From Paenibacillus periandrae (GTDB taxonomy: Bacteria > Bacillota > Bacilli > Paenibacillales > NBRC-103111), in NCBI RefSeq assembly GCF_022458865.1, contig NZ_JAJNMU010000015.1, positions 178,137-242,136 of the forward strand: 64,000 bases of DNA, in the 5' to 3' direction. The notes below the pieces were generated by a model. It saw nothing but the letters and a program-made list of their open reading frames with translations. It searched no databases and was not told where the DNA came from. The stretch's first letter is position 1. Every line of letters starts with the position of its first letter. Shown in pieces: positions 52,348 to 60,986 of the stretch. A program made the translations under genes and the position numbers.

Positions 52348-54411
52348 TTAGCGTCTTACAGCACTTCGGTACATGAGTATTAGCAAATACGGAGTTCCCA
52401 ATAGCGCTACAATGATTCCAGATGGAATTTCCTTGGGAGCCAAAACCAATTTGCCAATCATATCGGCTCCGACGAGCAATAAGGCGCCGACCATCGCGGC
52501 CAGTATAACAGAGTGACGATGATGTTGACCGGTAAACAAACGTACGGCATGAGGGGCAAGCAATCCGATAAAGCCCACAGTCCCTACACTGGCTACTGCA
52601 GCTGCGGCAAGTGCCACTCCGATCGCGGCTGTGATCAGTCGCGTACGTTGCAGCTTAAGGCCAAGACCCAACGATACCTGATCTCCAAATGCGAGTAGAT
52701 CGACCCTGCGACCCAGCAGCCAGGCGAGCGGCAGCAGGATAACATTGGCAATTGTGAGTCCGATGAGATCCTCCCAGCCTTTGGCATACGTGCTTCCTGC
52801 CAACCAGGCAATAGCTCCGGCGGCAGTAACCCCCGATTTAATGACAAGGAATTGGATAACGGCCGAGCCTATGGCGGAGATAGCGATACCGACAAGCACG
52901 ACAACAACCGGATTCAATCCTTTTTTCCAGGCAAGCACATATACCGCTGCGGCTGCGGCAAAAGCTCCAGCCAACGCAGCGACAGGAAGCCACGCTGCCG
53001 AAGCCTGCGGCCAGGCGACCAGCAGCAGCAGTGCGCCGCAGCCTGCACCGGCGGTAACGCCGACAATCGACGAATCGGCCAGCGGATTGCGCAGTGCGCC
53101 TTGCATCATCACGCCGGCGACAGCGAGCGCTGCACCGGCCATCGCAGCAACAAGGATACGCGGCAGCCGCAGGTTAAAAACAATATTACGGGCAAGCTCC
53201 GTACCCCTACCGCTCCAGATCGACCACACCTCCAAGAAAGACAGCCTCATCGAGCCAGCCATCACACTGACTGTGATCAGCAGGACGAGTGCCACACTGA
53301 CGGTCAGGACAAGCACACTGTACGGAATCTTTCTATTCAGATTGCCGACACTCATAGACGAAGAGCCTTCTGCCGACCGCTGTACGCGAATACCCCGAAT
53401 AGCGAGCCAAATGAGCCATGGCCCGCCAAGCAATGCCGTCACCGCACCTGCCGGAAGCTCGCCGAGCGTGCTGTGAAACATGCGGGCTAACGTGTCAGCG
53501 CCCACCAGTATGACCGCGCCCCATAGGGCGCTTGCAGGCAGCAGCATACGATGGCGGAGCAGCCCGATCAATCGTACAAGATGTGGGGCCATCAAACCGA
53601 TAAAGCCAATCGGTCCGACTACGCTGACCGTCACACCTGCCAGCAGAACAGCAAGACCTAAAGCAGCAAACCGGGTAAAGGTGACACTTTGACCGAGTGA
53701 AGCCGATGTTTCTTCATTCAGCTCCAGCAGGTCGAGTGGACGGGCAAACCATATAGCACCAGCTATACCAAGCGTGACCCATGGCCAAGCATAACGGACA
53801 CCGACCCAGTCATTCTGTACAAGTGAGCCGGACCCCCAGACGAACAGGCCAGAGGTTTGGTTCTCATAGATGAGCTGCAGCGCGCTGGTGAACGAGGACA
53901 ACACGAGGGAAACAATCAGTCCCGCGAGTGCCATCCGTACCGGTGTGCTTCTGCGGCCTCCACCCATCAGATACGCCATAGTAGCCGCGCCGCAAGCGCC
54001 AATGAGCGCGAGCAGCAGCGGCATACTGGCTTTTAAGCCCGGAAAAAAAACGGCAGCCAATACGATAATGAAATAGGCGCCTGCATTAAGTCCAAGTGTA
54101 GAGGCCGAAGCGAGTGGATTGCGTGTTACAGTTTGCAGCAAAGCTCCGGCCACAGCCAATGCGGCACCTGCAAGCATTCCGATACAGGCCCGGGGCATAC
54201 GAAGACCGAGTACCAAGTGGTGGGAAGGGATATCCTGCGGATGCAGCAGCGCATCGATGACCGTGTGCATCGTGACGCTGGCTTCACCTTGGGTCAGACT
54301 GGCGAACAGGAGCACGATCAGCGCAAGAAAGCCGCCTCCGAATACAAGGACCGGCTTCCAGCCTACCGTGTTTGTCGATGTCAGAGGTGCGGCGATTTCA
54401 CGGGTTGTCAT
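52348..54411 (-). CDS. Fused FhuB-type iron-siderophore ABC permease
   Basis: 687 aa, two FecCD/BtuC-type halves in one chain. Each half has the signature LRMPRACIGMLAGAALAVAG (first) and LRLPRILVAAMAGAALAVAG (second), LGLNAGAYF / GVTAGAGCGA, and the coupling-loop GFIGLMAPHLVRLIG / GFIGLLAPHAVRLFTG. Fused permeases of this size are known for hydroxamate siderophores (FhuB). The start at 54411 overlaps the binding-protein stop by 4 nt (ATGA), giving translational coupling; the open frame extends upstream into that gene. No ATP-binding gene follows. Confidence 0.92.
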   Translation of the reverse strand: MTTREIAAPLTSTNTVGWKPVLVFGGGFLALIVLLFASLTQGEASVTMHTVIDALLHPQDIPSHHLVLGLRMPRACIGMLAGAALAVAGALLQTVTRNPLASASTLGLNAGAYFIIVLAAVFFPGLKASMPLLLALIGACGAATMAYLMGGGRRSTPVRMALAGLIVSLVLSSFTSALQLIYENQTSGLFVWGSGSLVQNDWVGVRYAWPWVTLGIAGAIWFARPLDLLELNEETSASLGQSVTFTRFAALGLAVLLAGVTVSVVGPIGFIGLMAPHLVRLIGLLRHRMLLPASALWGAVILVGADTLARMFHSTLGELPAGAVTALLGGPWLIWLAIRGIRVQRSAEGSSSMSVGNLNRKIPYSVLVLTVSVALVLLITVSVMAGSMRLSFLEVWSIWSGRGTELARNIVFNLRLPRILVAAMAGAALAVAGVMMQGALRNPLADSSIVGVTAGAGCGALLLLVAWPQASAAWLPVAALAGAFAAAAAVYVLAWKKGLNPVVVVLVGIAISAIGSAVIQFLVIKSGVTAAGAIAWLAGSTYAKGWEDLIGLTIANVILLPLAWLLGRRVDLLAFGDQVSLGLGLKLQRTRLITAAIGVALAAAAVASVGTVGFIGLLAPHAVRLFTGQHHRHSVILAAMVGALLLVGADMIGKLVLAPKEIPSGIIVALLGTPYLLILMYRSAVRR

Positions 54412-55415
54412 TTCGCAATGGCCTTGGTCGCAAGCTGGACGAATACTTGAGCAGATAGTGGACCGCCAAATATCCAAGTAGTTCCAGGCAGCATGTAAGA
54501 ACGGTTTTCTTTTACAAAGTTGAGCCCCTTCCACACGGCGTTGTCCTTCAGCTGCTTCTCGAATACATTATCTTCCGGCTGAACAATGTATAGAAAGTTG
54601 GCGTTTTGTACAGAAGGCAGCAGTTCAACCGAGCCAGTCGTAAAACCGAAGCTTTCAAATTTACTTGATTTGAATGCATTTTTCATACCGGCCCGCTGCA
54701 AAATTTGTACAGCCATCGAATTGTCAGTGAACAACCGCAGCTGTGCCGCATTCTGGTTGCTGTAGGCTTGGGTTAATACGAACTCGGCACCTTCCTTATT
54801 CGCTGCTTTCAGCTTTTCTTTGGAGTCGGCATACGTTTTTTGCAAATCGCCTAATACTTTGTCGGCTTCACTTGTTTTACCGGTGAGGTCGGCGATTGTT
54901 TTGAAGGTCGTTTCCATCTCCGTATATTGATCACCCGCACCTTCAGCCGGATACGAGTCAAATACGATCGTGGGAGCGATCTTTTTTAGCTGCTCGTAAT
55001 TTTGCTTGGCACGGTTGGCAGAGGTAATGATAAGGTCAGGCTTAAGACCGGCAATAGCCTCCAGATTCGATTCTTGTCGTGTTCCGACATCTACGGTTTC
55101 GGCGGCCAGCTGTGGCTGAATACTGAAATTCCTTTTATATCCGGCAATGTCGGCCACGCCTGTTGGCTGAACACCAAGTGCCAGCAGATCCTCTGCATAA
55201 ACCCATTCCAGGGTTACGATACGCTTCGGTGTACCTTTAATTTCTGCAGTACCCATCGCATGCTTGATCGTCTTGGTGGCAGCTGAGGCGGCAGGGGGTT
55301 GAGCGGCTGGAGCGGAAGCTGGTTCTCCCGGAGTTTGGGCAGAGCCGCATGCTGAGATCAGGAATAAGAGGGTCAAACTTAATATAGCTGAAACTGACTT
55401 GAACATATTTTGCAC
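54408..55415 (-). CDS. Iron-siderophore-binding lipoprotein (FhuD/FepB type)
   Basis: A 335-aa lipoprotein with lipobox LISACGS at ~22 and an Ala/Pro/Thr linker. The body has PKRIVTLEWVYAEDLLALGV, NLEAIAGLKPDLIITSAN and FGFTTGSVELLP, the helical-backbone class-III fold of siderophore-binding proteins. Start GTG 55415, 8 nt after AAGGAG. Expression is under two Fur boxes. It hands the ferric complex to the permease encoded next. Confidence 0.9.
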   Translation of the reverse strand: MQNMFKSVSAILSLTLLFLISACGSAQTPGEPASAPAAQPPAASAATKTIKHAMGTAEIKGTPKRIVTLEWVYAEDLLALGVQPTGVADIAGYKRNFSIQPQLAAETVDVGTRQESNLEAIAGLKPDLIITSANRAKQNYEQLKKIAPTIVFDSYPAEGAGDQYTEMETTFKTIADLTGKTSEADKVLGDLQKTYADSKEKLKAANKEGAEFVLTQAYSNQNAAQLRLFTDNSMAVQILQRAGMKNAFKSSKFESFGFTTGSVELLPSVQNANFLYIVQPEDNVFEKQLKDNAVWKGLNFVKENRSYMLPGTTWIFGGPLSAQVFVQLATKAIAK

Positions 55416-55443
55416 AATGACAACTCCTTATTGAGAATTAGGA

Positions 55444-55460
55444 ACGTTGTTCAACAACGT
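55444..55460. promoter_or_regulatory. Palindrome in the leader of the siderophore-binding gene
   Basis: ACGTTGTTCAACAACGT is a 17-nt palindrome (perfect apart from the centre) between the Fur boxes and the ribosome site. Either a second operator or an RNA hairpin. Confidence 0.5.
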
Positions 55461-55473
55461 ACCATAACAATCA

Positions 55474-55488
55474 TGATAATGATTATCA
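55474..55488. promoter_or_regulatory. Fur box 1
   Basis: TGATAATGATTATCA is an exact match to the Bacillus 7-1-7 Fur consensus TGATAATNATTATCA. Confidence 0.88.
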
Positions 55489-55499
55489 AGATCATTTAA

Positions 55500-55528
55500 A
55501 CGATAATGATTATCAGGGGAATTGTCAA
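55500..55528 (-). promoter_or_regulatory. Promoter of the iron transport operon
   Basis: On the minus strand, TTGACA (55528-55523), 17 nt, TATCGT (55505-55500). The second Fur box covers the spacer and -10. Confidence 0.6.
55501..55515. promoter_or_regulatory. Fur box 2
   Basis: CGATAATGATTATCA, 14 of 15 to the 7-1-7 consensus, overlapping the -10 region. Two boxes suggest tight iron repression. Confidence 0.82.
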
Positions 55529-55578
55529 GAAAAAAAGCTATTATTTAACCTTTTTTGTTAGGGCATGTCTCAACTTGT

Positions 55579-55746
55579 CTAGGTAGAAAGGGGTATAAGC
55601 GAGTGCTCATCGTGGTGTGTCTGCAGCAGCGCATTTATAGCCGTCTGGAATGACTGGTCCTTCTCTTGTACGTCCGCCATCGACTTGTACAGCTGTTTCT
55701 TCGCTGATGCATCGTCGAAGCAGTCGGATGGTAGATAATCGCCTCC
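55579..55746 (-). pseudogene. Short C-terminal gene remnant
   Basis: An open stretch of 55 codons without a start codon reads GDYLPSDCFDDASAKKQLYK, then SMADVQEKDQSFQTAINAL, ending at TAG. It has natural, helical protein composition. A stop stands just upstream in frame. No family was recognised; it looks like the tail of a deleted gene. Confidence 0.35.
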
Positions 55747-55809
55747 TTAGAACGTGTTTTTACAACTCTATTATAACGCTATGATAAGCTAATGGAGAGG
55801 TGATCCCAT

Positions 55810-56463
55810 TTGGCAACAATCCTAATTGTTGAGGATGAAATTCCAATCAATGAGTTAATCAGAAGGAGTCTGCAATCGGTTGGACATACTTGTATTTCTG
55901 TTTTTGATGGCAGGGAAGCCATTCGAATTCATGATTCTGAAGAACATGACATAGATCTCGTATTGCTGGATGTTATGCTCCCTGAGCTTAACGGGTATGA
56001 GGTTTTTCAGCACATACGAGGGACGCCTACGATCTTCCTGACGGCACGAAGCAGCTTATCGGATAAGGTGAAGGGCTTGACCCTTGGCGCGGATGATTAT
56101 CTGGTCAAGCCATTCGAGATGTTGGAGCTGCTGGCGCGGGTAGATGCGGTATTAAGACGCACCAAGAAGGGAAGCAAGGAGTTTGAAGTAGATGGGGTGA
56201 AAATCGATTTTGAGAGCAGGCAAGTATTTCTGAACGGATATCCGGTAGACTGTACACCCAAAGAAATCGATCTGCTTGAGGCGCTGGTCAACAATCGAAA
56301 TATTGCTTTATCTCGGGACAAGTTGTTGGAGTTGGCTTGGGACTATGATTATGCAGGGGATACAAGGACGGTTGATGTTCATATTCAAAAGCTAAGAAAA
56401 AAGCTGGATATGGAAGATAGAATTAAAACGGTCTATAAAATTGGATATCGTCTGGAGGTATAG
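55810..56463 (+). CDS. Response regulator, OmpR/PhoB family
   Basis: A 217-aa regulator: receiver at 1-115 with the acidic pair E8-D9, phosphoacceptor D54 in LVLLDVMLPELNGY, and DDYLVKPFE with the conserved Lys; winged helix at ~125-217 (LTPKEIDLLEAL-like segment CTPKEIDLLEALVNN, YAGDTRTVDVHIQKLRKKL, KTVYKIGYRL). Start TTG 55810 after GAGAGGTGA. The kinase gene starts 2 nt after its stop, so the two are co-transcribed; the secreted protein at 57954 is the likely target. Confidence 0.92.
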   Translation: MATILIVEDEIPINELIRRSLQSVGHTCISVFDGREAIRIHDSEEHDIDLVLLDVMLPELNGYEVFQHIRGTPTIFLTARSSLSDKVKGLTLGADDYLVKPFEMLELLARVDAVLRRTKKGSKEFEVDGVKIDFESRQVFLNGYPVDCTPKEIDLLEALVNNRNIALSRDKLLELAWDYDYAGDTRTVDVHIQKLRKKLDMEDRIKTVYKIGYRLEV

Positions 56464-56465
56464 GG

Positions 56466-57866
56466 ATGAAGTCGCGAACCTTCTTGCTTACGTTTATTTT
56501 ATTCCTATTATTTTTTTACAGCGGTATTTTATTAGCTTCGGCTGTAACGCTCAAGAATAATTTGGATAGCTCCAAGGAACGCAGCCTTAGAGAACATTAT
56601 TTTATCGTCTCGTCCTATGCGAAGGATTTGAATGCCCTGGAAAATAGGGGGGCGTCCATGGATGAAGGAATTCGATCCCTTTACCGCTCTTACTTTGACT
56701 TTTATAGCAAACAAAAAGTGATTCTCACCCTTTCCAGGGAAGGGCAACAGCTGTATACGGATTCGATGATACAGTCCGATCAATTCCCGGCAGCACCTCT
56801 TATTTCGAAGGCAAGCGATCGTCTGGTTTCGACAGAAAAGCTTGCAGAAATGAAATACATCAGAGTAGCAGGTGCTATGCCTGTACCATACGATATTTAT
56901 GTGCTCGCCTATTATTATGATGTATCAGATATTTACTCTTCATGGAACAAAATGACGTTTATGTTGTTTGCGAGCGGGATGCTATTCTGTGGATTGCTGG
57001 CAGTGTGCTTATTACTTGTATTGAATCGCGTGTTCAAGCCGCTTCAGCAAATTTCGTCTGCTTCGAGAAGTATTGCGCAGGGACAGTATGAGGACAGGAT
57101 TGAGTTGAAAGGTCATGACGAGCTTGCTGAGATGGCGGTAAGCTTCAACCATATGGCAGAAGAAATTCAAAGTCAAATGCGGCAATTGGGTGAAGCCGCG
57201 GAACAGAAGCAGCAGTTCATAGATAATTTGGCTCATGAGCTCAGAACGCCTTTAACCGCCATCTACGGATATGCGGAATATATTCAGAAGGTTGCCCGCA
57301 CAGAAGAGGACAAGCTCGTTGCCACCCACTATATTATGTCTGAGAGCCGCAGGCTTCAGAATATCGCTTATCGTTTGCTGGATATGGCAACCCTGCGCGG
57401 AAATAAGATGGAGCTGAGCAACGTTCACATGGGAGACTTGGTTGGTGGAGTTGAGCAAGCTTTGTCCATGAAGGCGGCAGATCAAGACATTCAGATCACC
57501 TATGAGTATCATTTCGACACGTTGTTGTGCGATGCGGATCTGATGCATGTACTACTCGTCAATTTAATGGATAATGCCATGAAAGCATGTGGTTCGAATG
57601 GAAGCATCAAGCTGGTCGCGGATATGGAGAACGAGCATAAGGTCATCTCTGTTCAAGATAATGGCAGAGGGATGACAGAGGAGCACCTCGTTCATATTAC
57701 AGAAGCGTTCTATCGGGTAGATTCCTCCCGCAGTCGCTCAGATGGTGGAGCAGGATTAGGCTTGACGCTTTGCAAGCAGATTGCCGTTCATCATGAGGCA
57801 GAGCTGAGCTTTGCATCAGTGCAAGGCTTGGGCACAACAGCCAAACTTACTTTTACATCTCCATAA
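56466..57866 (+). CDS. Sensor histidine kinase
   Basis: A 466-aa kinase. Two membrane helices (~5-27 and ~160-182) flank an extracellular sensor of ~130 residues. A HAMP domain follows (RVFKPLQQISSASRSIAQG), then HisKA with H257 in FIDNLAHELRTPLTAIYG and HATPase (NLMDNAMKACG, DNGRGM, GAGLGLTLCKQI). GGAGG lies 6 nt before the ATG. Partner of the regulator just upstream. The signal is unknown; an envelope or metal stress role would fit the downstream gene. Confidence 0.9.
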   Translation: MKSRTFLLTFILFLLFFYSGILLASAVTLKNNLDSSKERSLREHYFIVSSYAKDLNALENRGASMDEGIRSLYRSYFDFYSKQKVILTLSREGQQLYTDSMIQSDQFPAAPLISKASDRLVSTEKLAEMKYIRVAGAMPVPYDIYVLAYYYDVSDIYSSWNKMTFMLFASGMLFCGLLAVCLLLVLNRVFKPLQQISSASRSIAQGQYEDRIELKGHDELAEMAVSFNHMAEEIQSQMRQLGEAAEQKQQFIDNLAHELRTPLTAIYGYAEYIQKVARTEEDKLVATHYIMSESRRLQNIAYRLLDMATLRGNKMELSNVHMGDLVGGVEQALSMKAADQDIQITYEYHFDTLLCDADLMHVLLVNLMDNAMKACGSNGSIKLVADMENEHKVISVQDNGRGMTEEHLVHITEAFYRVDSSRSRSDGGAGLGLTLCKQIAVHHEAELSFASVQGLGTTAKLTFTSP

Positions 57867-57953
57867 CAAGTTCGTGATGGTTTGATAACTTGGCGTTTAT
57901 ATACTTACAACTGTGATCATAACATACTTTAAAACCAGAGGAGATGGAATCAA

Positions 57954-58832
57954 ATGAGCATTGTTAAAGGAAATGAAGTGAAAAAAATCGTCCTTGGATC
58001 TGTAGCGGCAATCGCAGCTGTTACATTAGTATTCGGCGGTATTACTCAAATGGTAAGCGCGGCAGAAGTCGGTAAAACGCAAGTGGTCCCTACCAGCTAT
58101 AGTATACCTTATAAGAGTGCCGTCAACAGCAGCATACCTGCAGATTATGTGAAGAAGAATTACAAGGTAAAGGTTGTCGGCAAGGATCAGCCAACCGCGA
58201 ATGATTTGCAGGGTAAAGAGGCGGCGGAGCTTGCCAGCCAAAATTGGTGGCAGATCTTCGATGTAGATCTTGACGGACAAACGCTGGAATTGACTTATAA
58301 TCCAATCAGCACAACACAGCCGCGCGCAATATGGAATGTCCATGCCAAGGTTAACGATACACTGTCGTATGATTTTACACTGGATGCAGTAACAGGAGAT
58401 CATTATTCGATAGCGAAGCGGATTTACCACAAGACAGACTTTCCGGTAGAAATGGATAAAAATTTACTTAAAGACAATCAGGAATATCAAGCTCTAGCGA
58501 AAGCAGAAGCGGAAAAATATCAATTTGTAGCTGGTAAAGTAAACTTTGTCGAGTACATTTCGCAAGGATTCCAGCAAAATGAAGCAGGTGCGAAAAATTC
58601 GGATATTACCCTCCAGGTAAAATCGGACAAGGGTGAAGCAGCTCAACTGAACTTCTCCAGATACAACAAGGAATTGCTCTCCGTGGAGTATAATAACTGG
58701 CTTCAAGAAACGGAGCGTTATCAAAAGCTGCTAGAACAAGAAAAGAAGACACAAACGACAGATGTGTTCCTTACAGATGAAGTCATTAAGGAAGTTCAAG
58801 AGAAGGGGGCACCAATCATGATTAAAAAATAG
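57954..58832 (+). CDS. Secreted PepSY-like hypothetical protein
   Basis: This 292-aa exported protein has an N-terminal membrane segment (IVLGSVAAIAAVTLVFGGI) with an AAE-type cleavage site. Two segments, WQIFDVDLDGQTLELTYNP-like with YDFTLDAVTGDHYS, and FVEYISQGFQQNEAG to EYNNWLQETERYQKL, suggest a tandem PepSY/YpeB-like alpha-beta fold. The C-terminus is charged and helical. GAGGAG precedes the ATG. Position directly after the two-component genes suggests it is their regulated output or a modulator of the kinase's extracellular domain (inference). Family assignment is tentative. Confidence 0.7.
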   Translation: MSIVKGNEVKKIVLGSVAAIAAVTLVFGGITQMVSAAEVGKTQVVPTSYSIPYKSAVNSSIPADYVKKNYKVKVVGKDQPTANDLQGKEAAELASQNWWQIFDVDLDGQTLELTYNPISTTQPRAIWNVHAKVNDTLSYDFTLDAVTGDHYSIAKRIYHKTDFPVEMDKNLLKDNQEYQALAKAEAEKYQFVAGKVNFVEYISQGFQQNEAGAKNSDITLQVKSDKGEAAQLNFSRYNKELLSVEYNNWLQETERYQKLLEQEKKTQTTDVFLTDEVIKEVQEKGAPIMIKK

Positions 58833-58856
58833 CAGGAATTCATAATGACAATGCCA

Positions 58857-58888
58857 AGACGCTCCCGAAAGGGGCGTTTCTTTATTTA
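58857..58888 (+). terminator. Terminator after the PepSY-like gene
   Basis: ACGCTCC / GGGGCGT with a CGAAA loop, then TTCTTTATTT. Confidence 0.75.
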
Positions 58889-59063
58889 ACAGGAGACCTC
58901 CATGCCGCCTGCCTGTCAAAAGATGTAGACCGATTTCAACGCTTGAAAGAGTCGGAAATATGTTGTTTGAAGGTCAAAAGCTTGGCGGCAGCGAGGTTCC
59001 AGGTTCATTGAAATTGGAGCATTTTTAAGCAGATTGGTTATGGCTACATGGATGTTGGAACAG
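58889..59063. other. Non-coding stretch between terminators
   Basis: No supported gene. A 22-codon reading frame starting near 58960 lacks a ribosome site and is not credible. Confidence 0.5.
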
Positions 59064-59107
59064 AAAAAAACGTCTAGCCCCGAGTAATAAGAGGTTAGAC
59101 GTTTTTA
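59064..59107 (-). terminator. Terminator of the thiosulfate operon
   Basis: AAAAACGTCTA / TAGACGTTTTT, 11 bp perfect, 19-nt loop; on the minus strand the stem ends in seven T. Confidence 0.82.
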
Positions 59108-59127
59108 GGTTGTTCACCTGCAGGTGG

Positions 59128-60246
59128 TCAGTCATCCAAAGCATCACTACGCTGGAACAGCATCAGCGGCATTTTGAACACTAGTGCGACGACGATGACA
59201 ATTCCGATGATCATGCCAATGACGACAATCACACTGCTCAAGGATAACCCGCCAATTCCCGTAATGACGTTGGCAATATTGCAGCCAGGTGCAATCCGTG
59301 AGGAAACACCCATCAACAGACCGCCACCAATGGCAAAAGGTAGCCTCGACGCTCTCGGGATACGGAATTTGAAGCTGCCGCTTAGAAGAGATGCGACAAA
59401 TGAGCCGATAACCAGAAATATAACCAGGGTTTCTTCTGGACCAAGTCCAACCCGAGGGAAATCGGCAAACATCGCATTCAGGTACGTATTGTTAAATACA
59501 AAATCATTTCCAAGCAGCTGCGCGAGTGCAACCGCTCCGATTCTCGTTTCAGGCCCGGTAATACTGACATTGGACATCAATGCGAACTGAATGGTAGCTA
59601 CCACCCCGATCAGGAAAGCAACCAACCGGATATCCCAGTGGGACTGCTTCAAAGGGCTTCCTTCCCAATCCGTCAAGGACGACTTGATGCCGCCAACAAA
59701 ACCTTTCAGCCCGAAGCGATAAATCGCTATAGCCAGCATAACCGCAACGATAACTACAGGAAGTAAATAATAGGGCAAAGGCCATGAGAACAGCGTATAT
59801 CCACCTTCTAGTACAGTAAGAGGTTTAAGCGCATCGCGCGCCCAAGGATCATAAATGAGTGCAAATAGCAGATTACCGGCAATGGCAAACAACAGCACGA
59901 TCCAAAATTGGATATAGCCCATGCCGCAGCGGTACAGCGTTCCGGAGCCGCAGCCGCCGGCAATTGTCATACCGATACCGAACAAAATGCCGCCGAGCAG
60001 GTTAGCGCCGCCAAGCGGTACCGTCCAGATGTCGGACACACTTTTGATATCAAGGGTCAGCACGAGTCCCCAGCCAAGTAAAGCTGTTGCAATTAGTACA
60101 AGCACGCCATTCAGGATTCGGGTATCTTTGACGCTGATCCAGTCACGAATCGAGGCCACAAAGCAGAAGTCCGCCTTTTGCAGCAGAAACCCGTACAGAA
60201 ATCCAAAGATAGCAGCCATTAAAAAGACATCCCAAGTATAAGCCAT
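59128..60246 (-). CDS. YeeE/YedE (TsuA)-type sulfur-compound transporter
   Basis: A 372-aa membrane protein with about nine to ten helices. It has the YeeE/YedE motifs GGCGSGTLYRCG (C99 and C107), APGCNIANVITG in the second half, and an early Cys in KADFCFVASIRDW. In TsuA these cysteines line the path that carries thiosulfate (family knowledge). The start at 60246 (ATG) is preceded by AGGACGG. Gene order with a TusA-like protein and rhodaneses supports thiosulfate or sulfane-sulfur import. Confidence 0.9.
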   Translation of the reverse strand: MAYTWDVFLMAAIFGFLYGFLLQKADFCFVASIRDWISVKDTRILNGVLVLIATALLGWGLVLTLDIKSVSDIWTVPLGGANLLGGILFGIGMTIAGGCGSGTLYRCGMGYIQFWIVLLFAIAGNLLFALIYDPWARDALKPLTVLEGGYTLFSWPLPYYLLPVVIVAVMLAIAIYRFGLKGFVGGIKSSLTDWEGSPLKQSHWDIRLVAFLIGVVATIQFALMSNVSITGPETRIGAVALAQLLGNDFVFNNTYLNAMFADFPRVGLGPEETLVIFLVIGSFVASLLSGSFKFRIPRASRLPFAIGGGLLMGVSSRIAPGCNIANVITGIGGLSLSSVIVVIGMIIGIVIVVALVFKMPLMLFQRSDALDD

Positions 60247-60315
60247 GATGTAAACCGTCCTAACCTTTAATAAATTAAGAAGCAAATCCGCATCAGGATT
60301 TGCTCATCGTGCAGC

Positions 60316-60576
60316 TTAAGCTTTTTTGATAAAAATGTGATAGTTTCCGCCTTTTTTGGCGACACCGAGGAATTCTCCGTATTTATTCATTTTCACGGCT
60401 GCTGGAATGGTTTTGGTTGCAATTGAATGATCGGTAATTTCAACGACAATTTCTCCAGACTTGGCTTTTTTCAAGCCAGCCAGCGCCAGATTTAAGGTAT
60501 GAGGGCATACTTCGCCGATAGCATCGACAATATGATCCGGTTTGATTTCAAGTAGTTGCTGTTCGTTCAAGCTCAT
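60316..60576 (-). CDS. TusA/SirA-family sulfur carrier (TsuB-like)
   Basis: This 86-aa protein has the TusA fold, HIVDAIGEVCPHTLNLALAG with the active Cys (C24). The usual CPxP motif is CPHT here, lacking the second Pro. DHSIATKTIPAAVKM follows at the expected place. TsuB proteins pass sulfur from the partner transporter into metabolism. Its start overlaps the rhodanese stop (TAATG), so it is translated in tandem. It lies 69 nt upstream of the transporter gene. Confidence 0.88.
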   Translation of the reverse strand: MSLNEQQLLEIKPDHIVDAIGEVCPHTLNLALAGLKKAKSGEIVVEITDHSIATKTIPAAVKMNKYGEFLGVAKKGGNYHIFIKKA

Positions 60577-60971
60577 TATCCACGCTTCCTTTCCAATTGC
60601 TCAGGTTTGAAGTTCTCGATGATATCTTCGGCAGGCCCAAACGCAATATCGTGTCCCTGCTGCTGCCAATTCAGCATGCCGCCCAAGTGGTTATGCACCC
60701 GTTCGAAGCCGTTATTGCCAAAAAACTTGGCGACCTCATAGCTGCGGCGACCGCTCCGGCAGACGAAGATATACTCCTTGCTCGGGTCCAAACGATCCAT
60801 CAGGTCCGCGATCTCACCCATCGGAATTAAGGGAAGTCCATCAATATGACCTGCTTCGTATTCCTCAGGCTCACGAACATCAATGATGATGACAGAGCTG
60901 TCTGGATCGGATACAATATCCTGCAGCTCCTGTGAGCTAATGTGGGATACACCTTCAATAATTTGTGCCAT
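60576..60971 (-). CDS. Single-domain rhodanese sulfurtransferase
   Basis: This 131-aa protein has the rhodanese fold, with IIIDVREPEEYEAGHIDGL, active Cys C71 in FVCRSGRRSYEVA (six-residue loop CRSGRR) and the C-terminal GGMLNWQQQG. It carries sulfane sulfur as a cysteine persulfide. Cytoplasmic, no signal peptide. The extra ~20-residue tail (FGPAEDIIENFKPEQLERK) is not part of the core fold. It lies between the exported sulfurtransferase and the TusA-like gene. Confidence 0.92.
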   Translation of the reverse strand: MAQIIEGVSHISSQELQDIVSDPDSSVIIIDVREPEEYEAGHIDGLPLIPMGEIADLMDRLDPSKEYIFVCRSGRRSYEVAKFFGNNGFERVHNHLGGMLNWQQQGHDIAFGPAEDIIENFKPEQLERKRG

Positions 60972-60986
60972 GGAGTTGACTCCTTT

